This document shows positions 32,858 through 42,410 of a DNA stretch of 64,000 nucleotides, one piece after another; position 1 is the stretch's first letter; each line of letters opens with the position of its first letter. The translations under genes and the position numbers were made by a program. Under the pieces are notes generated by a model. It was given only the letters and a program-made list of their open reading frames with translations, did not search any database and had not been told where the DNA came from. Origin of the DNA: Hydrogenophilus thermoluteolus (GTDB lineage: Bacteria > Pseudomonadota > Gammaproteobacteria > Burkholderiales > Rhodocyclaceae); assembly GCF_003574215.1 (NCBI RefSeq), contig NZ_AP018558.1, positions 1,026,001 to 1,090,000 on the forward strand, in the 5' to 3' direction.

Positions 32858-33361
32858 ATGCGCTCCCCGCTGATGCGCCATATCCCCCGCCGCTATTGGC
32901 ACCACGTGCTGCGGTGGGGGTTCAACTTTTACCCCTCTTACCGGACGATTGGCGCGCGGGTCGAACGCATCGACCCCGATCTGCGCCGCATCGTCGTACG
33001 CCTGCCGCACACGTGGCGGACACGAAACCCCGCCGGTGCAACCTTCGGCGGCGCCCTTTACGCGGCCGCTGACCCCATGTTTGCGGTGATGCTGGCGTAC
33101 AATCTCCCGGAGCGTACCGTGGTTTGGGACAAAGCCGCGTCGATTCGCTACCGGCGTCCCGGACGAACCACGCTGTGGGCCGAATTCGTCCTGCCAGAGA
33201 CTGTCTTAGAGACGGTGGCGCACGAACTGGTCACCGTCGGCCGTTCGGAACCCACGTTCGTCGCTGTTTGGCGCGATGAGGAGGGACTTGAGTACACCAC
33301 CGTGGAGAAGACGGTATTTGTCGCAACACCAGAATACATGCGCGCACGGCAAACGGCATAG
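32858..33361 (+). CDS. DUF4442 hotdog-fold protein, possible thioesterase
   Basis: 167 residues, close to the DUF4442 pattern: a hydrophobic basic start (RYWHHVLRWGFNFYPSY), then HTWRTRNPAGATFGGALYAAADPMF (the hotdog helix), then VVWDKAASIRYRRPGRTTL. Family members are predicted acyl-CoA or acyl-ACP thioesterases. The location inside the beta-oxidation operon supports an acyl-thioester substrate. The start could also be ATG 32873. Confidence 0.75.
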   Translation: MRSPLMRHIPRRYWHHVLRWGFNFYPSYRTIGARVERIDPDLRRIVVRLPHTWRTRNPAGATFGGALYAAADPMFAVMLAYNLPERTVVWDKAASIRYRRPGRTTLWAEFVLPETVLETVAHELVTVGRSEPTFVAVWRDEEGLEYTTVEKTVFVATPEYMRARQTA

Positions 33362-33397
33362 CAAACCCTACGCACCAGAAAGAGGGATTTACGCATC

Positions 33398-34204
33398 ATG
33401 AAAACGTACGAAACCTTGGTGATCACCGAAAAAGCGCCGGGGGTCTGGGCGCTGCAACTCAACCGTCCCGAATCGTTGAATGCGCTGTCGATGCAGATGC
33501 TCGAAGAGCTGGCCGACGCAGCGGGGATGCTGTACGACCTCCCAGAAGTTCGGGCGCTCATCATCATTGGCGCGGGTGACCACTTCATGGCCGGTGGGGA
33601 TATCCGTGATTTTCACCGTTCGTTGGCGCTTTCTCCTGAAACCCGCAAAGCGCAATACCGCGCGGTGATCGAACGGGCGGCGAACGTCCTGGTCGAGCGG
33701 TTGACCCATGCGCCGTTCCCGGTGGTTTCCGCTGTGCGCGGCGCGTGCGCGGGTTTTGGGCTTTCGCTTGCGTTGATGGCCGATCTGGTGGTGGCAAGCC
33801 GCACGGCCTACTTCACCACCGCGTACCTCAACATCGGGCTTTCCGCCGACGGGGGGATGTCCTATCTTTTGCCCCGCGCGGTCGGTGCGAAGCGCGCGGC
33901 GCGGTGGCTGCTCCTTGCCGAACGGTTTTCAGCCGAAGAGGCGCTTGCTGCGGGTGCGGTGAGCGAAATCGTCGCGGATGACCAGCTCGAAGCGCGGGTC
34001 ATGGAAATTGCGACGCGTTGGGCACATGGTCCGCGCCATGCGTTGCTGCGCATGAAGCGGCTCTTGGCCGAGTCGATGGAACATACGTTGGAGGCGCAGC
34101 TGCTCGAAGAGGCGGATGCGTTTTCGGCATGTAGCGCAACCGAGGAATTTGCCGAAGGCGTCACCGCCTTTTTGGAAAAGCGCCCGCCGCGCTTTCCCGG
34201 GTGA
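33398..34204 (+). CDS. Enoyl-CoA hydratase/isomerase family protein
   Basis: 268 residues, single crotonase domain. Oxyanion-hole motifs are visible in GAGDHFMAGGDIRDFH and GACAGFGLSLALMADLVVA. The glutamate position of the classic hydratase (second Glu) is not clear, since ADGGMSYLLPRAVG occupies the region. It could act as an isomerase or on unusual enoyl-CoAs. It follows the thiolase operon on the same strand, with an AGAAAGAGGG purine stretch before the ATG. Confidence 0.85.
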   Translation: MKTYETLVITEKAPGVWALQLNRPESLNALSMQMLEELADAAGMLYDLPEVRALIIIGAGDHFMAGGDIRDFHRSLALSPETRKAQYRAVIERAANVLVERLTHAPFPVVSAVRGACAGFGLSLALMADLVVASRTAYFTTAYLNIGLSADGGMSYLLPRAVGAKRAARWLLLAERFSAEEALAAGAVSEIVADDQLEARVMEIATRWAHGPRHALLRMKRLLAESMEHTLEAQLLEEADAFSACSATEEFAEGVTAFLEKRPPRFPG

Positions 34205-34235
34205 GTCCTAAAACGCCGTATCGTACCCAGTGCGC

Positions 34236-35156
34236 ATGACTGCCTCCTTGCCCGAATCGATCCAGGTCCTTGAACGCGGCTGGTTGTCGTCGAACAGCGT
34301 TTTGCTCTTCGACGGCGAGACGGCAACGCTTGTCGATAGCGGCTACGTGACCGAAGCCGGCGAAACGGTGGCGATGCTGAACGCCGCGTTGCGGGGCCGA
34401 ACCCTGACGCGCCTCATCAATACCCATTCCCATTCCGACCATATCGGGGGTAACGCGGCGGTCCAGCGCGCCTTTGGTTGCCGAATCGCGGTACCCGAAG
34501 CATTGGCTCCGATCGTCGCCCGTTGGGACCGCACCGCGCTGTTACTCGATGTCGCCGGACAAAACGCCGAGCCCTTTTCCGTCGATGAGACGATCGCGCC
34601 TGGTGACACGTTCGTGGCGGGTGGGTTGTGCTGGGAGGCGATCGCGGCACCGGGGCACGACGCGACCGCGCTGGTCTTCTACAACCGGGAACACGGCGTT
34701 TTGCTCTCTGGCGATGCGCTCTGGGCCGATGGCTTCGGAATCCTCTTCGGGAACGTGCTGGGGAGTCATGACGCGCTACCGGATGCCCGCAATACGCTCA
34801 AGAGATTGCAGTCGCTGGCAGTCCAATGGGTGATTCCCGGGCACGGCGCCCCGTTTCAGGACTTTGCAGGCGCGCTCGACCGTGCGTGGGGGCGACTCGA
34901 AGCGTTTGCCAAGGAACCCAAGCGGATCGCGCGCAACGCGCTTCGCGCCTGTTTCGCGTTCTACCTGTTGGAACACCGGCGGTTGACGCGCGACGCGATC
35001 CACAGCGCACTCGCCACGATTCCGCTCTTCGTGCAGGCCAACGACCGCTTTCTCCACCAATCACCGGAAGCACTCACCGAATGGGTTGCCGCGGCGCTGG
35101 TTGCTGCCGGGCGAGCGCGCTGGGAAGGGGAGACGTTGGTCGCGCTCATCTCTTGA
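34236..35156 (+). CDS. Metallo-beta-lactamase-fold hydrolase
   Basis: About 306 residues with the metal-binding THSHSDHIGGN motif (HxHxDH), then APGHDATALVFYN, SGDALWADGFG and a C-terminal IPGHGAPF, all standard for the glyoxalase II-like branch. The C-terminal helical extension (residues ~220-306) resembles that of MBL hydrolases near fatty-acid genes. The substrate is unknown, with thioester or lactone hydrolysis most likely. ATG 34236 is preferred over GTG 34230. Confidence 0.85.
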   Translation: MTASLPESIQVLERGWLSSNSVLLFDGETATLVDSGYVTEAGETVAMLNAALRGRTLTRLINTHSHSDHIGGNAAVQRAFGCRIAVPEALAPIVARWDRTALLLDVAGQNAEPFSVDETIAPGDTFVAGGLCWEAIAAPGHDATALVFYNREHGVLLSGDALWADGFGILFGNVLGSHDALPDARNTLKRLQSLAVQWVIPGHGAPFQDFAGALDRAWGRLEAFAKEPKRIARNALRACFAFYLLEHRRLTRDAIHSALATIPLFVQANDRFLHQSPEALTEWVAAALVAAGRARWEGETLVALIS

Positions 35157-35161
35157 TCGGG

Positions 35162-36853
35162 TCACGGGTTTTTCTGCCGTTTCGCTGCCTCTTCGTCACG
35201 CAATACACGCCGTTGGATCTTGCCAGTGGTGGTCATCGGGAGTTCGGCGCGAAATTCGATCTCCCGCGGCGTTTCGTACGGGGCAAGATACTGACGCACG
35301 TGGTTGCGCAGCGTCTCGACCAGCGCGTCATTGCCTTGCCAGCCCGGTTGCAGGACGACGAACGCTTTGACGTAGCTGCCTTTCGTCTCGTCGGGCACGC
35401 CGATCACCGCGGCATTCACTACGGCCGGATGCTTCATCAAGCAGTTCTCGATTTCGTTGGGTCCGATGCGGTAGCCGCTGCTTTTGAAAACGTCATCGAG
35501 CCGGCCGCGATACCAGAAATAGCCGTCGGCGTCGCGGACCGCAAGGTCGCCCGTTCGTCCCCAGGCGTTGGGGTCGGACGGGTCGCCGAAGAATTTCGCT
35601 CGGGTCGCTTCGGGGTTGCGCCAATATTCGAGGAAGAAGATCGGGTCGAGCGTGCCGTGGCAGCTGCGTCGGACGCAGATCTCGCCCTCTTCGCCAGGTG
35701 GCAGTTCGTTTCCTTCGTCGTCGAGCACCGCAATCTCGTGTCCCGGATAGGGCAAACCGACTGCGCCGGGCTTCGCCGGCCAGATCGCGCGACATCCGCC
35801 CAGAAGGTAGTTGATCTCGGTCTGACCGAAAATTTCGTTGATCGTCACCCCCAGTTGCGTTTGCGCCCACCCCTGCAACGTTTCGCCCACCGCTTCGCCG
35901 CCGCTCATGATCGTGCGCAGATGCAAGCGGAAGTGGCGTTTGGGTTCCGGGCAGTGTTTCATCATCATTTTGAGCGCGGTGGGGAAAAGGAAAGTATTGC
36001 GTACCTCGTAGTGCGCCAAGAGCCAATAGGCTTTTTCCGGATCGAACCTTCCCCGGTATGCCAAGAGCGGCTGGCCGAAATACCAGGTGGGGAGGAGACC
36101 ATCGAAAAGCCCCCCGGTCCACGCCCAATCGGCCGGTGACCAGAAGAAGTCGCGACGTTGGGGATAGAAATCGTGCGAGCAAACGAAACCGGGTAGGTTG
36201 CCCAGCAGCGTGCGATGGGCCATCAACGCCCCTTTGGGGTTTCCGGTGGTCCCACTCGTGTAGATGATCACGGCCGGGTCGTCGGCTGCTGTGGTCACTA
36301 GGGAAAAATCGTCGGCAGCGGTGTCGAGCAACCGTTGCCAGTCCTTGATCCAACCATTTGCGGCACAGGCCGTCTGGGCGCGCACCAACAGGACGGATTC
36401 CAACTGGGGTAATTGTTCACGCAGCGCTTCCACTTTGGGCAGCGTCGATTCGTCGACGATCGCCACCTTCGCGGCAGCGTGGTTCAACCGGTATTCGAGC
36501 GCTTCGGGGCCAAAGAGATGCGAAAGGGGCAGGGCGATTGCGCCCATCTGGTACGCTGCGATGTGCGCGATCGCGGTTTCGGGGCGCTGCGGCAGGATGA
36601 TCGCAACGCGCTCTCCTCTTGTGACACCCAACGAACGCAATGCATTGCTGAGGCGGTTGGCCGCTTTTTGGATCGCCCAAAAGCTCCACGTTTCCCGGTG
36701 GCCCGTTTCGTCCTCATAGAGCAGCGCCAGACGGCCACGGTCATCCGCCCAGCGCCGACAGCAGGCGTGCGCGATATTGAACCGCTTCGGGATTTGCCAG
36801 CGGAAATTGTCCCATAGCGCTTGCCAGCTGCCCGCTTTGCGGTCGAGTTTCAT
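35162..36853 (-). CDS. Acyl-CoA synthetase, AMP-dependent (ACSM/acetate-CoA ligase-like)
   Basis: 563 residues. Adenylate-forming motifs are present: IIYTSGTTGNPKGALMAHRT (P-loop), INEIFGQTEINYLL, GRTGDLAVRDADGYFWYRGR and the C-terminal TTTGKIQRR with the catalytic lysine. Resembles medium-chain acyl-CoA synthetases. It activates fatty acids to CoA esters for the neighbouring beta-oxidation genes. ATG 36853 has a GAGGAG site. It converges with the hydrolase gene, with only 5 bp between the stops. Confidence 0.92.
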   Translation of the reverse strand: MKLDRKAGSWQALWDNFRWQIPKRFNIAHACCRRWADDRGRLALLYEDETGHRETWSFWAIQKAANRLSNALRSLGVTRGERVAIILPQRPETAIAHIAAYQMGAIALPLSHLFGPEALEYRLNHAAAKVAIVDESTLPKVEALREQLPQLESVLLVRAQTACAANGWIKDWQRLLDTAADDFSLVTTAADDPAVIIYTSGTTGNPKGALMAHRTLLGNLPGFVCSHDFYPQRRDFFWSPADWAWTGGLFDGLLPTWYFGQPLLAYRGRFDPEKAYWLLAHYEVRNTFLFPTALKMMMKHCPEPKRHFRLHLRTIMSGGEAVGETLQGWAQTQLGVTINEIFGQTEINYLLGGCRAIWPAKPGAVGLPYPGHEIAVLDDEGNELPPGEEGEICVRRSCHGTLDPIFFLEYWRNPEATRAKFFGDPSDPNAWGRTGDLAVRDADGYFWYRGRLDDVFKSSGYRIGPNEIENCLMKHPAVVNAAVIGVPDETKGSYVKAFVVLQPGWQGNDALVETLRNHVRQYLAPYETPREIEFRAELPMTTTGKIQRRVLRDEEAAKRQKNP

Positions 36854-36902
36854 GGTTGTCTCCTCTTTTGGTGTGAAAATGCATTGGGGTGATTCCATTC
36901 GG

Positions 36903-38249
36903 TCAGACGTCTGGGTAGAGCCAATGAACGGCTGCCACGGCTGCGGCGATCCCGGCCAGATCCGCAAGGAGCGCCGCAGCGAGCGTATGGCGGATCCGCT
37001 TGACGCCTACCGCTCCGAAATAGACCGCGAGCACGTAAAAGGTGGTCTCCGTCGATCCTTGGAGGGTTGAGACGAGCCACCCCACCAACGTATCCGGCCC
37101 AGTTGCCGGGTCGCTCAGGATGCTTGCCATCAACGCATACGCGCCAGACCCAGAAAAGGGGCGAAGCAGCGCCATCGGCAAGGCTTCGGCAGGTAACCCG
37201 ATTGGCGTGGTGATCGGGGCAAGCAATGAGACGAACCCCGTGAGCGCCCCGCTTGCCCGCAGCATCGCAACTGCTACCAAGATCGCGACCAAGTAAGGAA
37301 TGATGCGCAACGCCACCTGAAAACCGTCTCGCGCTCCTTCGACGAATTGCTCATAGACCGGGACGCGGCGCACCGCACCAAACAGGAGGAAGAGGACGAT
37401 CAACCCGGGAACCAGCCAGGCCGAAAGCGCAGCGCCAACCGCGAGTGAAAGCGGGATAAGCGCGAGGATGCCTGCAAAAAAAAGACCTGTCGCCCAAAGG
37501 GGGTAGGGCGGTAACGAAGGGGTTTCTTCTAGCGCTGCTTGGGTTTGCGGGTCCAGCGTCGCCTCGGGCGGCGGTGGAAGTACCTGAGTTGCCGCTGCCC
37601 CGTGCACGTCACTGGGTGCTTCGTCCATTGGCTTTACCACAGTCCGTCTGCTTCCCGCAGGAAAAAAACGCGCCAATCCCCACGCTGCAAACCCAGCGGT
37701 AAGCGTCGCGCAGGTCGTCGCGATCAGCGTGGTGGGCAGGATCGCGGCCGGATCGCTCGACCCCAAGCTGGCACGCAGCGCGATCACCCCAGTGGGCAAC
37801 AAGGTCAGTCCCGACGTATTGAGCGCCAGAAACATCGCCATCGCGTTCGTCGCCGTTCCCGGGTGGGGGTTCAACCGCTCGAGCGCCTCCATCGCGCGAA
37901 TGCCAAAAGGGGTGGCGGCGTTCCCCAACCCGAGAAGATTGGCGGAAAAGTTCATCACCATCGCACCCATCGCCGGATGGTTCGCCGGTACGTCCGGGAA
38001 GAGGCGTACCATGAGCGGTTGCAACAAGCGCGCGATGATCAAAAGAAGCCCCCCTGCTTCGGCGATGCGCATCAACCCCAAAAAGAGGCTCATCACTCCG
38101 ATCAACCCGATCGCCAAGGTCACCGCTTGCCCCGCGCCGTCGATCGCCGCTTTGGAGAGCGCTGCCATCGTTCCCGGTGCAGACGTGGTTTCCCGCCAGG
38201 CCGCGGTGGCGAACGCAGTGACGACCAGAAAAAGGAAAAATCGATTCAT
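36903..38249 (-). CDS. SpmA-SpmB fusion membrane protein (nucleoside-recognition/Gate domains)
   Basis: 448 residues with about ten hydrophobic segments. The first half follows SpmA (NFSANLLGLGNAATPFGIRAMEALERLN, then NTSGLTLLPTGVIALR). The second half follows SpmB (RIIPYLVAILVAVAMLRASG, then LLRPFSGSGAYALMASIL, then GSTETTFYVLAVYFGAVG). A Pro-rich linker at residues ~205-240 joins them. Spore-maturation proteins are common in non-sporulating proteobacteria, with transport or peptidoglycan roles that are unclear. It starts divergently from the DUF2802 gene. Confidence 0.88.
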   Translation of the reverse strand: MNRFFLFLVVTAFATAAWRETTSAPGTMAALSKAAIDGAGQAVTLAIGLIGVMSLFLGLMRIAEAGGLLLIIARLLQPLMVRLFPDVPANHPAMGAMVMNFSANLLGLGNAATPFGIRAMEALERLNPHPGTATNAMAMFLALNTSGLTLLPTGVIALRASLGSSDPAAILPTTLIATTCATLTAGFAAWGLARFFPAGSRRTVVKPMDEAPSDVHGAAATQVLPPPPEATLDPQTQAALEETPSLPPYPLWATGLFFAGILALIPLSLAVGAALSAWLVPGLIVLFLLFGAVRRVPVYEQFVEGARDGFQVALRIIPYLVAILVAVAMLRASGALTGFVSLLAPITTPIGLPAEALPMALLRPFSGSGAYALMASILSDPATGPDTLVGWLVSTLQGSTETTFYVLAVYFGAVGVKRIRHTLAAALLADLAGIAAAVAAVHWLYPDV

Positions 38250-38356
38250 CGCAGAATTGCCCGGAGAAATCCTCGGTATTTTGCCCGCGATCGACTCGAT
38301 GGGCTTTCTACAATCCTAACATCGGAAAGCCAGAATCGAAGCGGGGAGCGGGTGCG

Positions 38357-38842
38357 ATGACAGCGTTCGTCATGGTGGTGATGGCGGTTTCCTTGGCGTG
38401 GTTGCTCGTCGAAGGGTGGCGGTGGTGGCGCGCCGGTCAAGCGCTTGCCGCCCATGCCGGTAACCCTTTCGCGACCCATCTGGAAACGCGTGCGTGGCAA
38501 CAGGAGATTCAGCAGTTGCGGGTGGTCATTGCAACGCAGCAGCAGCAGATTGCCGCGTTGCAAGCGGAAATCGAAGCAATCAAAGCGAGCGCGGGCAACG
38601 CCGCTTCCCATGCCGACGCTGCGCGAACGTCCGAAGCCCCTTCAACTCCAGCGAACCGAACGGCTTCCGACCTCGAACGTTCGGGGGCGAACGTCTCACC
38701 GGAATACGCTGAGCCGTTGGCGTTGGCACGTCGAGGGGCCGAACCGGAAGAACTGGTGAAACGGTGTGGCGTGTCGCTTGCTGAAGCGCAACTCATCTGG
38801 GCGCTGGCCAACGGCCCGCAGGAGGTTCGCCAAGAGGCGTGA
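38357..38842 (+). CDS. DUF2802 membrane-anchored coiled-coil protein
   Basis: 161 residues: an N-terminal membrane helix (FVMVVMAVSLAWLLVEGW), a coiled coil (residues ~45-85, QQLRVVIATQQQQIAALQAE), a low-complexity linker, and a C-terminal helix-turn-helix-like EELVKRCGVSLAEAQLIWAL typical of DUF2802. The family is often found near motility genes, and fliW follows here. Function unknown. Confidence 0.75.
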   Translation: MTAFVMVVMAVSLAWLLVEGWRWWRAGQALAAHAGNPFATHLETRAWQQEIQQLRVVIATQQQQIAALQAEIEAIKASAGNAASHADAARTSEAPSTPANRTASDLERSGANVSPEYAEPLALARRGAEPEELVKRCGVSLAEAQLIWALANGPQEVRQEA

Positions 38843-38904
38843 TCGCGAGCCATTTCGCGGGTGCTGGTGTATGATCGTAAAATAGAGGAAAAAAGGAGCA
38901 CACC

Positions 38905-39342
38905 ATGAAACTGACGAGTCCGGTGCTGGGGGAGATCGAGGTCGATGACTCGAAAGTGATCCACTTTCCCAATGGATTGGCGGGTCTCGGGCATCTCAAG
39001 CAATTCGTGTTGGCCCACGAAGAGCCGGCGCAGGGAGAAACGCCGCGCGTGTTCATTTTGCAGTCGGTCGACGACCCAGAAATCTCTTTCTCTTTGGTCG
39101 TGCCCGAAGCGTTGGGGGTGCGCTATGAACTGGAACTCTCCGACGAAGAAGTGACGCTTCTTCAGGCGACGGCGCCAGAAGAGGTCGTGATCGCAGTGAT
39201 CGTCCGTCGCGACGATGCGCACCCTGATAGCCATGGGCTCAAAGCCAACTTCATGGGGCCGATCCTCATCAACACCAACACCCGGCAAGCGATGCAAAAG
39301 GTGTTGGACCGCTTCAACTGTGACATCGTGATTCGTGGCTAA
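38905..39342 (+). CDS. fliW: Flagellar assembly factor FliW
   Basis: 145 residues, the usual length. FliW motifs are visible: GEIEVDDSKVIHFPNGLAGL near the start, then VDDPEISFSLVVPE, and C-terminal NFMGPILINTNTRQAMQKVL. FliW binds flagellin and antagonises CsrA, coupling flagellin supply to translation. No csrA or flagellar structural genes are in the window, but the presence implies a flagellated host. A GGAG site lies 8 bp before the ATG. Confidence 0.94.
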   Translation: MKLTSPVLGEIEVDDSKVIHFPNGLAGLGHLKQFVLAHEEPAQGETPRVFILQSVDDPEISFSLVVPEALGVRYELELSDEEVTLLQATAPEEVVIAVIVRRDDAHPDSHGLKANFMGPILINTNTRQAMQKVLDRFNCDIVIRG

Positions 39343-39356
39343 GGAGCATTTCGTCG

Positions 39357-39737
39357 ATGAAACGAACGATCCACACCGCCAACGCCCCTGCGGCGATTGG
39401 CGCCTATTCGCAGGCCGTGCAAGCGGGTGATTTCCTTTATATCTCTGGCCAATTGGGGCTCGACCCGGCCACGATGGCGCTCGAAGAGGGGTTCGAAGCG
39501 CAGTGCCACCGGATGTTCCAAAACCTCAAAGCGATCGCCGAAGCGGCGGGCGCGGGACTCGATCGCGCGGTGAAATTGACCATCTACCTCACCGATCTGG
39601 CCGATTTTGCGCAGCTCAACACGATCATGGCGCACTATGTTCCCGAACCTTTCCCGGCTCGGGCTGCCGTTCAAGTCGCGGCACTCCCCAAAGGGGGACT
39701 GGTCGAAGCGGACGCGATCCTCTACCTTGGGCAGTGA
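39357..39737 (+). CDS. ridA: RidA family enamine/imine deaminase
   Basis: 126 residues: ANAPAAIGAYSQAVQAGDFLYISGQL, QCHRMFQNLKAIAEAAG and the final RAAVQVAALPKGGLVEADAI with the substrate-binding Arg, all typical of RidA. It removes reactive 2-aminoacrylate and similar enamines. It starts 14 bp after fliW, and its stop overlaps the recG start. Confidence 0.93.
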   Translation: MKRTIHTANAPAAIGAYSQAVQAGDFLYISGQLGLDPATMALEEGFEAQCHRMFQNLKAIAEAAGAGLDRAVKLTIYLTDLADFAQLNTIMAHYVPEPFPARAAVQVAALPKGGLVEADAILYLGQ

Positions 39738-41800
39738 GCGCATCGCCACCGCCACGTAGCCCCCTCGAGCAGTGGGCCGGCATCGGACCGGCAACGGTTG
39801 AGCGGCTTGCGCGCTTGGGCATCGAACAGCCAGAGGATTTCCTCTGGCTGTTGCCTTTGCGCTACGAAGACCTCACCCGCGTGACCCCCATTGCGGCACT
39901 GACTGCGGGGAGCGAAGCGCTCGTCGAAGGGGAGATCGTGCGGGTGGAAGAGCACACCCGCGGAGCGGGCGCGGGGAAGCAGTTGATCGTGCATTTGGCG
40001 GACGCAAGCGGAACGCTCGTCGGACGGTGGTTTCGGTACTACCCCAGCACGCAACAAAAACTGAAGGCCGGGCGGCGTTGGCGGTGGTATGGCGAGGTGC
40101 GTTGGCACTACTTCGGTGGGGTCGAGATGATCCACCCGCGCCTGATCGACCCCAAAACCCCGCTTCCTGCGACGCTCACCCCAATCTACCCCAGTGTCGA
40201 GGGGCTGAATCAACCCCACTTGCGGCGCTGGGTGGCCAAAGCACTTGCGGTGGTTGCGCTTGACGAATGGCTCGACGACGAAACGCGGCAACGGTGGCAC
40301 TTCCCCGCGTTACCCAACGCCGTTCGCCTGTTGCACCAGCCGCCAGCTGGGCTTGTCCCCGAAAAGCCCGAGTGGCGCGCGGCCCGTGCCAGACTGGCGT
40401 TCGACGAGCTCGTCGCGCAACAAGCGTCGATGCGCCGCGCCCGTCTGGCGCGTCTGACGTGTGCAGCGCCTGCGATCAGCGGCACGGATGCCGATCGGGC
40501 GGAGCGGGCGCTTGCAGCGCGCCTGCCTTTTACCCTGACCAACGCCCAACGGCGGGTTGTGGGCGAAATCGCGCACGACCTGGCGCTGCCCACTCCGATG
40601 CATCGGTTGGTTCTGGGCGATGTCGGTAGCGGCAAGACCGTGGTGGCGGCGCTTGCGATCGCCCGCGCCGTTGGCGCGGGCTTTCAAGCAGCGCTTGCAG
40701 CGCCTACCGAAATCCTTGCCGAACAGCACGCGCAGAAGCTTGCGCCCTGGTTCGAAGGGGTCGCGCCGGTGGAACTGATCACCGCGAGCACCCCAGCGCG
40801 CGTGCGCCAGGCGCTGAACGAACGGCTCGAGCAGGGGGAACCGATGGTCGTCGTCGGAACCCACGCACTTTTTGAAACGCGCACGCCGCTGCCGCGCTTG
40901 GCGCTTGCGGTCATCGACGAACAGCACCGCTTCGGAGTGCGGCAGCGCGCCCGGTTGCGGGAAAAGAGTAGCGCTTGGCGGCCCCACCTCTTGATGATGT
41001 CGGCAACGCCCATCCCGCGTACGTTGGCAATGGCCTGCTACGCCGATCTCGACCTCTCGTTCCTCGACGAGCGGCCGCCTGGCCGCAAACCGGTGACCAC
41101 GACGCTCCTGCCGCTGTCGCGAAAAGCAGAACTGATCGCGCGGGTACGCGCCTGGTGCGCCAGTGGCAAACAGGTCTATTGGGTCTGTCCGCTCATCGAG
41201 GAGAACGAAACGCTTGCGCTCAACGCTGCCGAAGCGGTTTTCGAGGAACTGCGGCATGCGATGCCCGAGATCGCGATCGCGTTGTTGCATGGTCGGATGG
41301 GGCACGACGAAAAGCAGCAGGTGATGCGCGCGTTCGTTGCCGGAACCGTCTCGATTCTGGTGGCGACGACGGTGATCGAAGTGGGCGTCGATGTGCCCAA
41401 CGCAAGCCTCATGGTGATCGAACATGCCGAACGGTTCGGTATGGCGCAACTGCACCAACTCCGGGGGCGCGTCGGGCGGGGAAGTAGTGAATCGTTCTGC
41501 GTTTTGCTATATGACGAACCGCTTTCGGCGGTTGCGCGCGAACGGTTGGCAACACTGAAGCGTGAGAGCGATGGCTTTCGCATTGCCCAAGCCGATCTCA
41601 AATTGCGGGGCCCAGGGGAGCTCACAGGCGTGCGACAAAGTGGCGTGCCGATGATGCGGGTTGCCGATCTGACGCGCGACGAAGCCCTGATTCCAGCGGC
41701 GCAGGCGTTGGCCGACAAGCTGGTCCAAACGCAGCCGGAGCTGGTCGATCGATTGATCGCCCGTTGGGTACCCCACGCGCGGTGGGCACCCCATGCGTGA
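39734..41800 (+). CDS. recG: ATP-dependent DNA helicase RecG
   Basis: 688 residues from GTG 39734, overlapping the ridA stop (GTGA). Wedge/OB domain first (LEQWAGIGPATVERLARLGI, PLRYEDLTR), then helicase motif I GDVGSGKTVVAALA, motif II VIDEQHRFGVRQR, motif III MSATPIPRTLAM and motif VI QLRGRVGRGS. RecG remodels stalled replication forks. Upstream in-frame codons belong to a shadow of ridA. Confidence 0.95.
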   Translation: MSASPPPRSPLEQWAGIGPATVERLARLGIEQPEDFLWLLPLRYEDLTRVTPIAALTAGSEALVEGEIVRVEEHTRGAGAGKQLIVHLADASGTLVGRWFRYYPSTQQKLKAGRRWRWYGEVRWHYFGGVEMIHPRLIDPKTPLPATLTPIYPSVEGLNQPHLRRWVAKALAVVALDEWLDDETRQRWHFPALPNAVRLLHQPPAGLVPEKPEWRAARARLAFDELVAQQASMRRARLARLTCAAPAISGTDADRAERALAARLPFTLTNAQRRVVGEIAHDLALPTPMHRLVLGDVGSGKTVVAALAIARAVGAGFQAALAAPTEILAEQHAQKLAPWFEGVAPVELITASTPARVRQALNERLEQGEPMVVVGTHALFETRTPLPRLALAVIDEQHRFGVRQRARLREKSSAWRPHLLMMSATPIPRTLAMACYADLDLSFLDERPPGRKPVTTTLLPLSRKAELIARVRAWCASGKQVYWVCPLIEENETLALNAAEAVFEELRHAMPEIAIALLHGRMGHDEKQQVMRAFVAGTVSILVATTVIEVGVDVPNASLMVIEHAERFGMAQLHQLRGRVGRGSSESFCVLLYDEPLSAVARERLATLKRESDGFRIAQADLKLRGPGELTGVRQSGVPMMRVADLTRDEALIPAAQALADKLVQTQPELVDRLIARWVPHARWAPHA

Positions 41801-42410
41801 GGCATCCGCTGCTGGCTTCCCTGCACACTGGTATGGGAATGCAGTTGCCGTTCTTCCTGCGTGGCGCCGTTGGCTCTTTGGCAGCGGCTCCCTTACCGCC
41901 CGTCTCGAAGCACGTTGCCAGCAGTTGCTTCGTGTGGCGCCAATCGCGCAAGGGCGTGCGCCCGTTGCCGCCGACGAGCGGTCGCTCTTGGGCGTCTCAA
42001 CGCGCATCGCCTGGGTGCGCGAAGTCGCGCTCATCGCAGACGATGTTGCGGTGGTCTTTGCCCGGTCCGTGCTCGTACCCTCGGCGCGCGCCGCCTGGCC
42101 GCTCTTTTTCCGTGTCGGGACTCGGCCGCTTGGGGCACTGCTCTTCGAAGATTCTGCGGTATTTCGCGGTCCGATCGAAGCGGCGCGCATCGATTCACGA
42201 CATACCTTGTGGCGCCGCGCCGCGCACCATGCGCTGTTGCGCTCGGGTGAGGAGCGCGCCGCGCTCTGGGCGCGCCGTTCGTGCTTTTGGCGGTTTGGTA
42301 AGCCCTTGCTGGTCCAAGAACTCTTTTTGCCCGGTATCGCGACACTCGATCCGGGGTTGCGCCAAGCGGGTGCGTGGCCGTCGCATCGCGCTGTGAACCC
42401 GGTAGAATGA
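41793..42410 (+). CDS. ubiC: Chorismate lyase UbiC
   Basis: 205 residues. The UbiC pattern includes SLTARLEARCQQLLRVAPI, TRIAWVREVALIADD (containing the active-site Arg) and RRSCFWRFGKPLLVQELFLPGI, which carries the catalytic region near the C-terminus. It converts chorismate to 4-hydroxybenzoate for ubiquinone synthesis. It overlaps recG at the start and ubiA at the end, so ubiC and ubiA are coupled. Confidence 0.92.
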   Translation: MREASAAGFPAHWYGNAVAVLPAWRRWLFGSGSLTARLEARCQQLLRVAPIAQGRAPVAADERSLLGVSTRIAWVREVALIADDVAVVFARSVLVPSARAAWPLFFRVGTRPLGALLFEDSAVFRGPIEAARIDSRHTLWRRAAHHALLRSGEERAALWARRSCFWRFGKPLLVQELFLPGIATLDPGLRQAGAWPSHRAVNPVE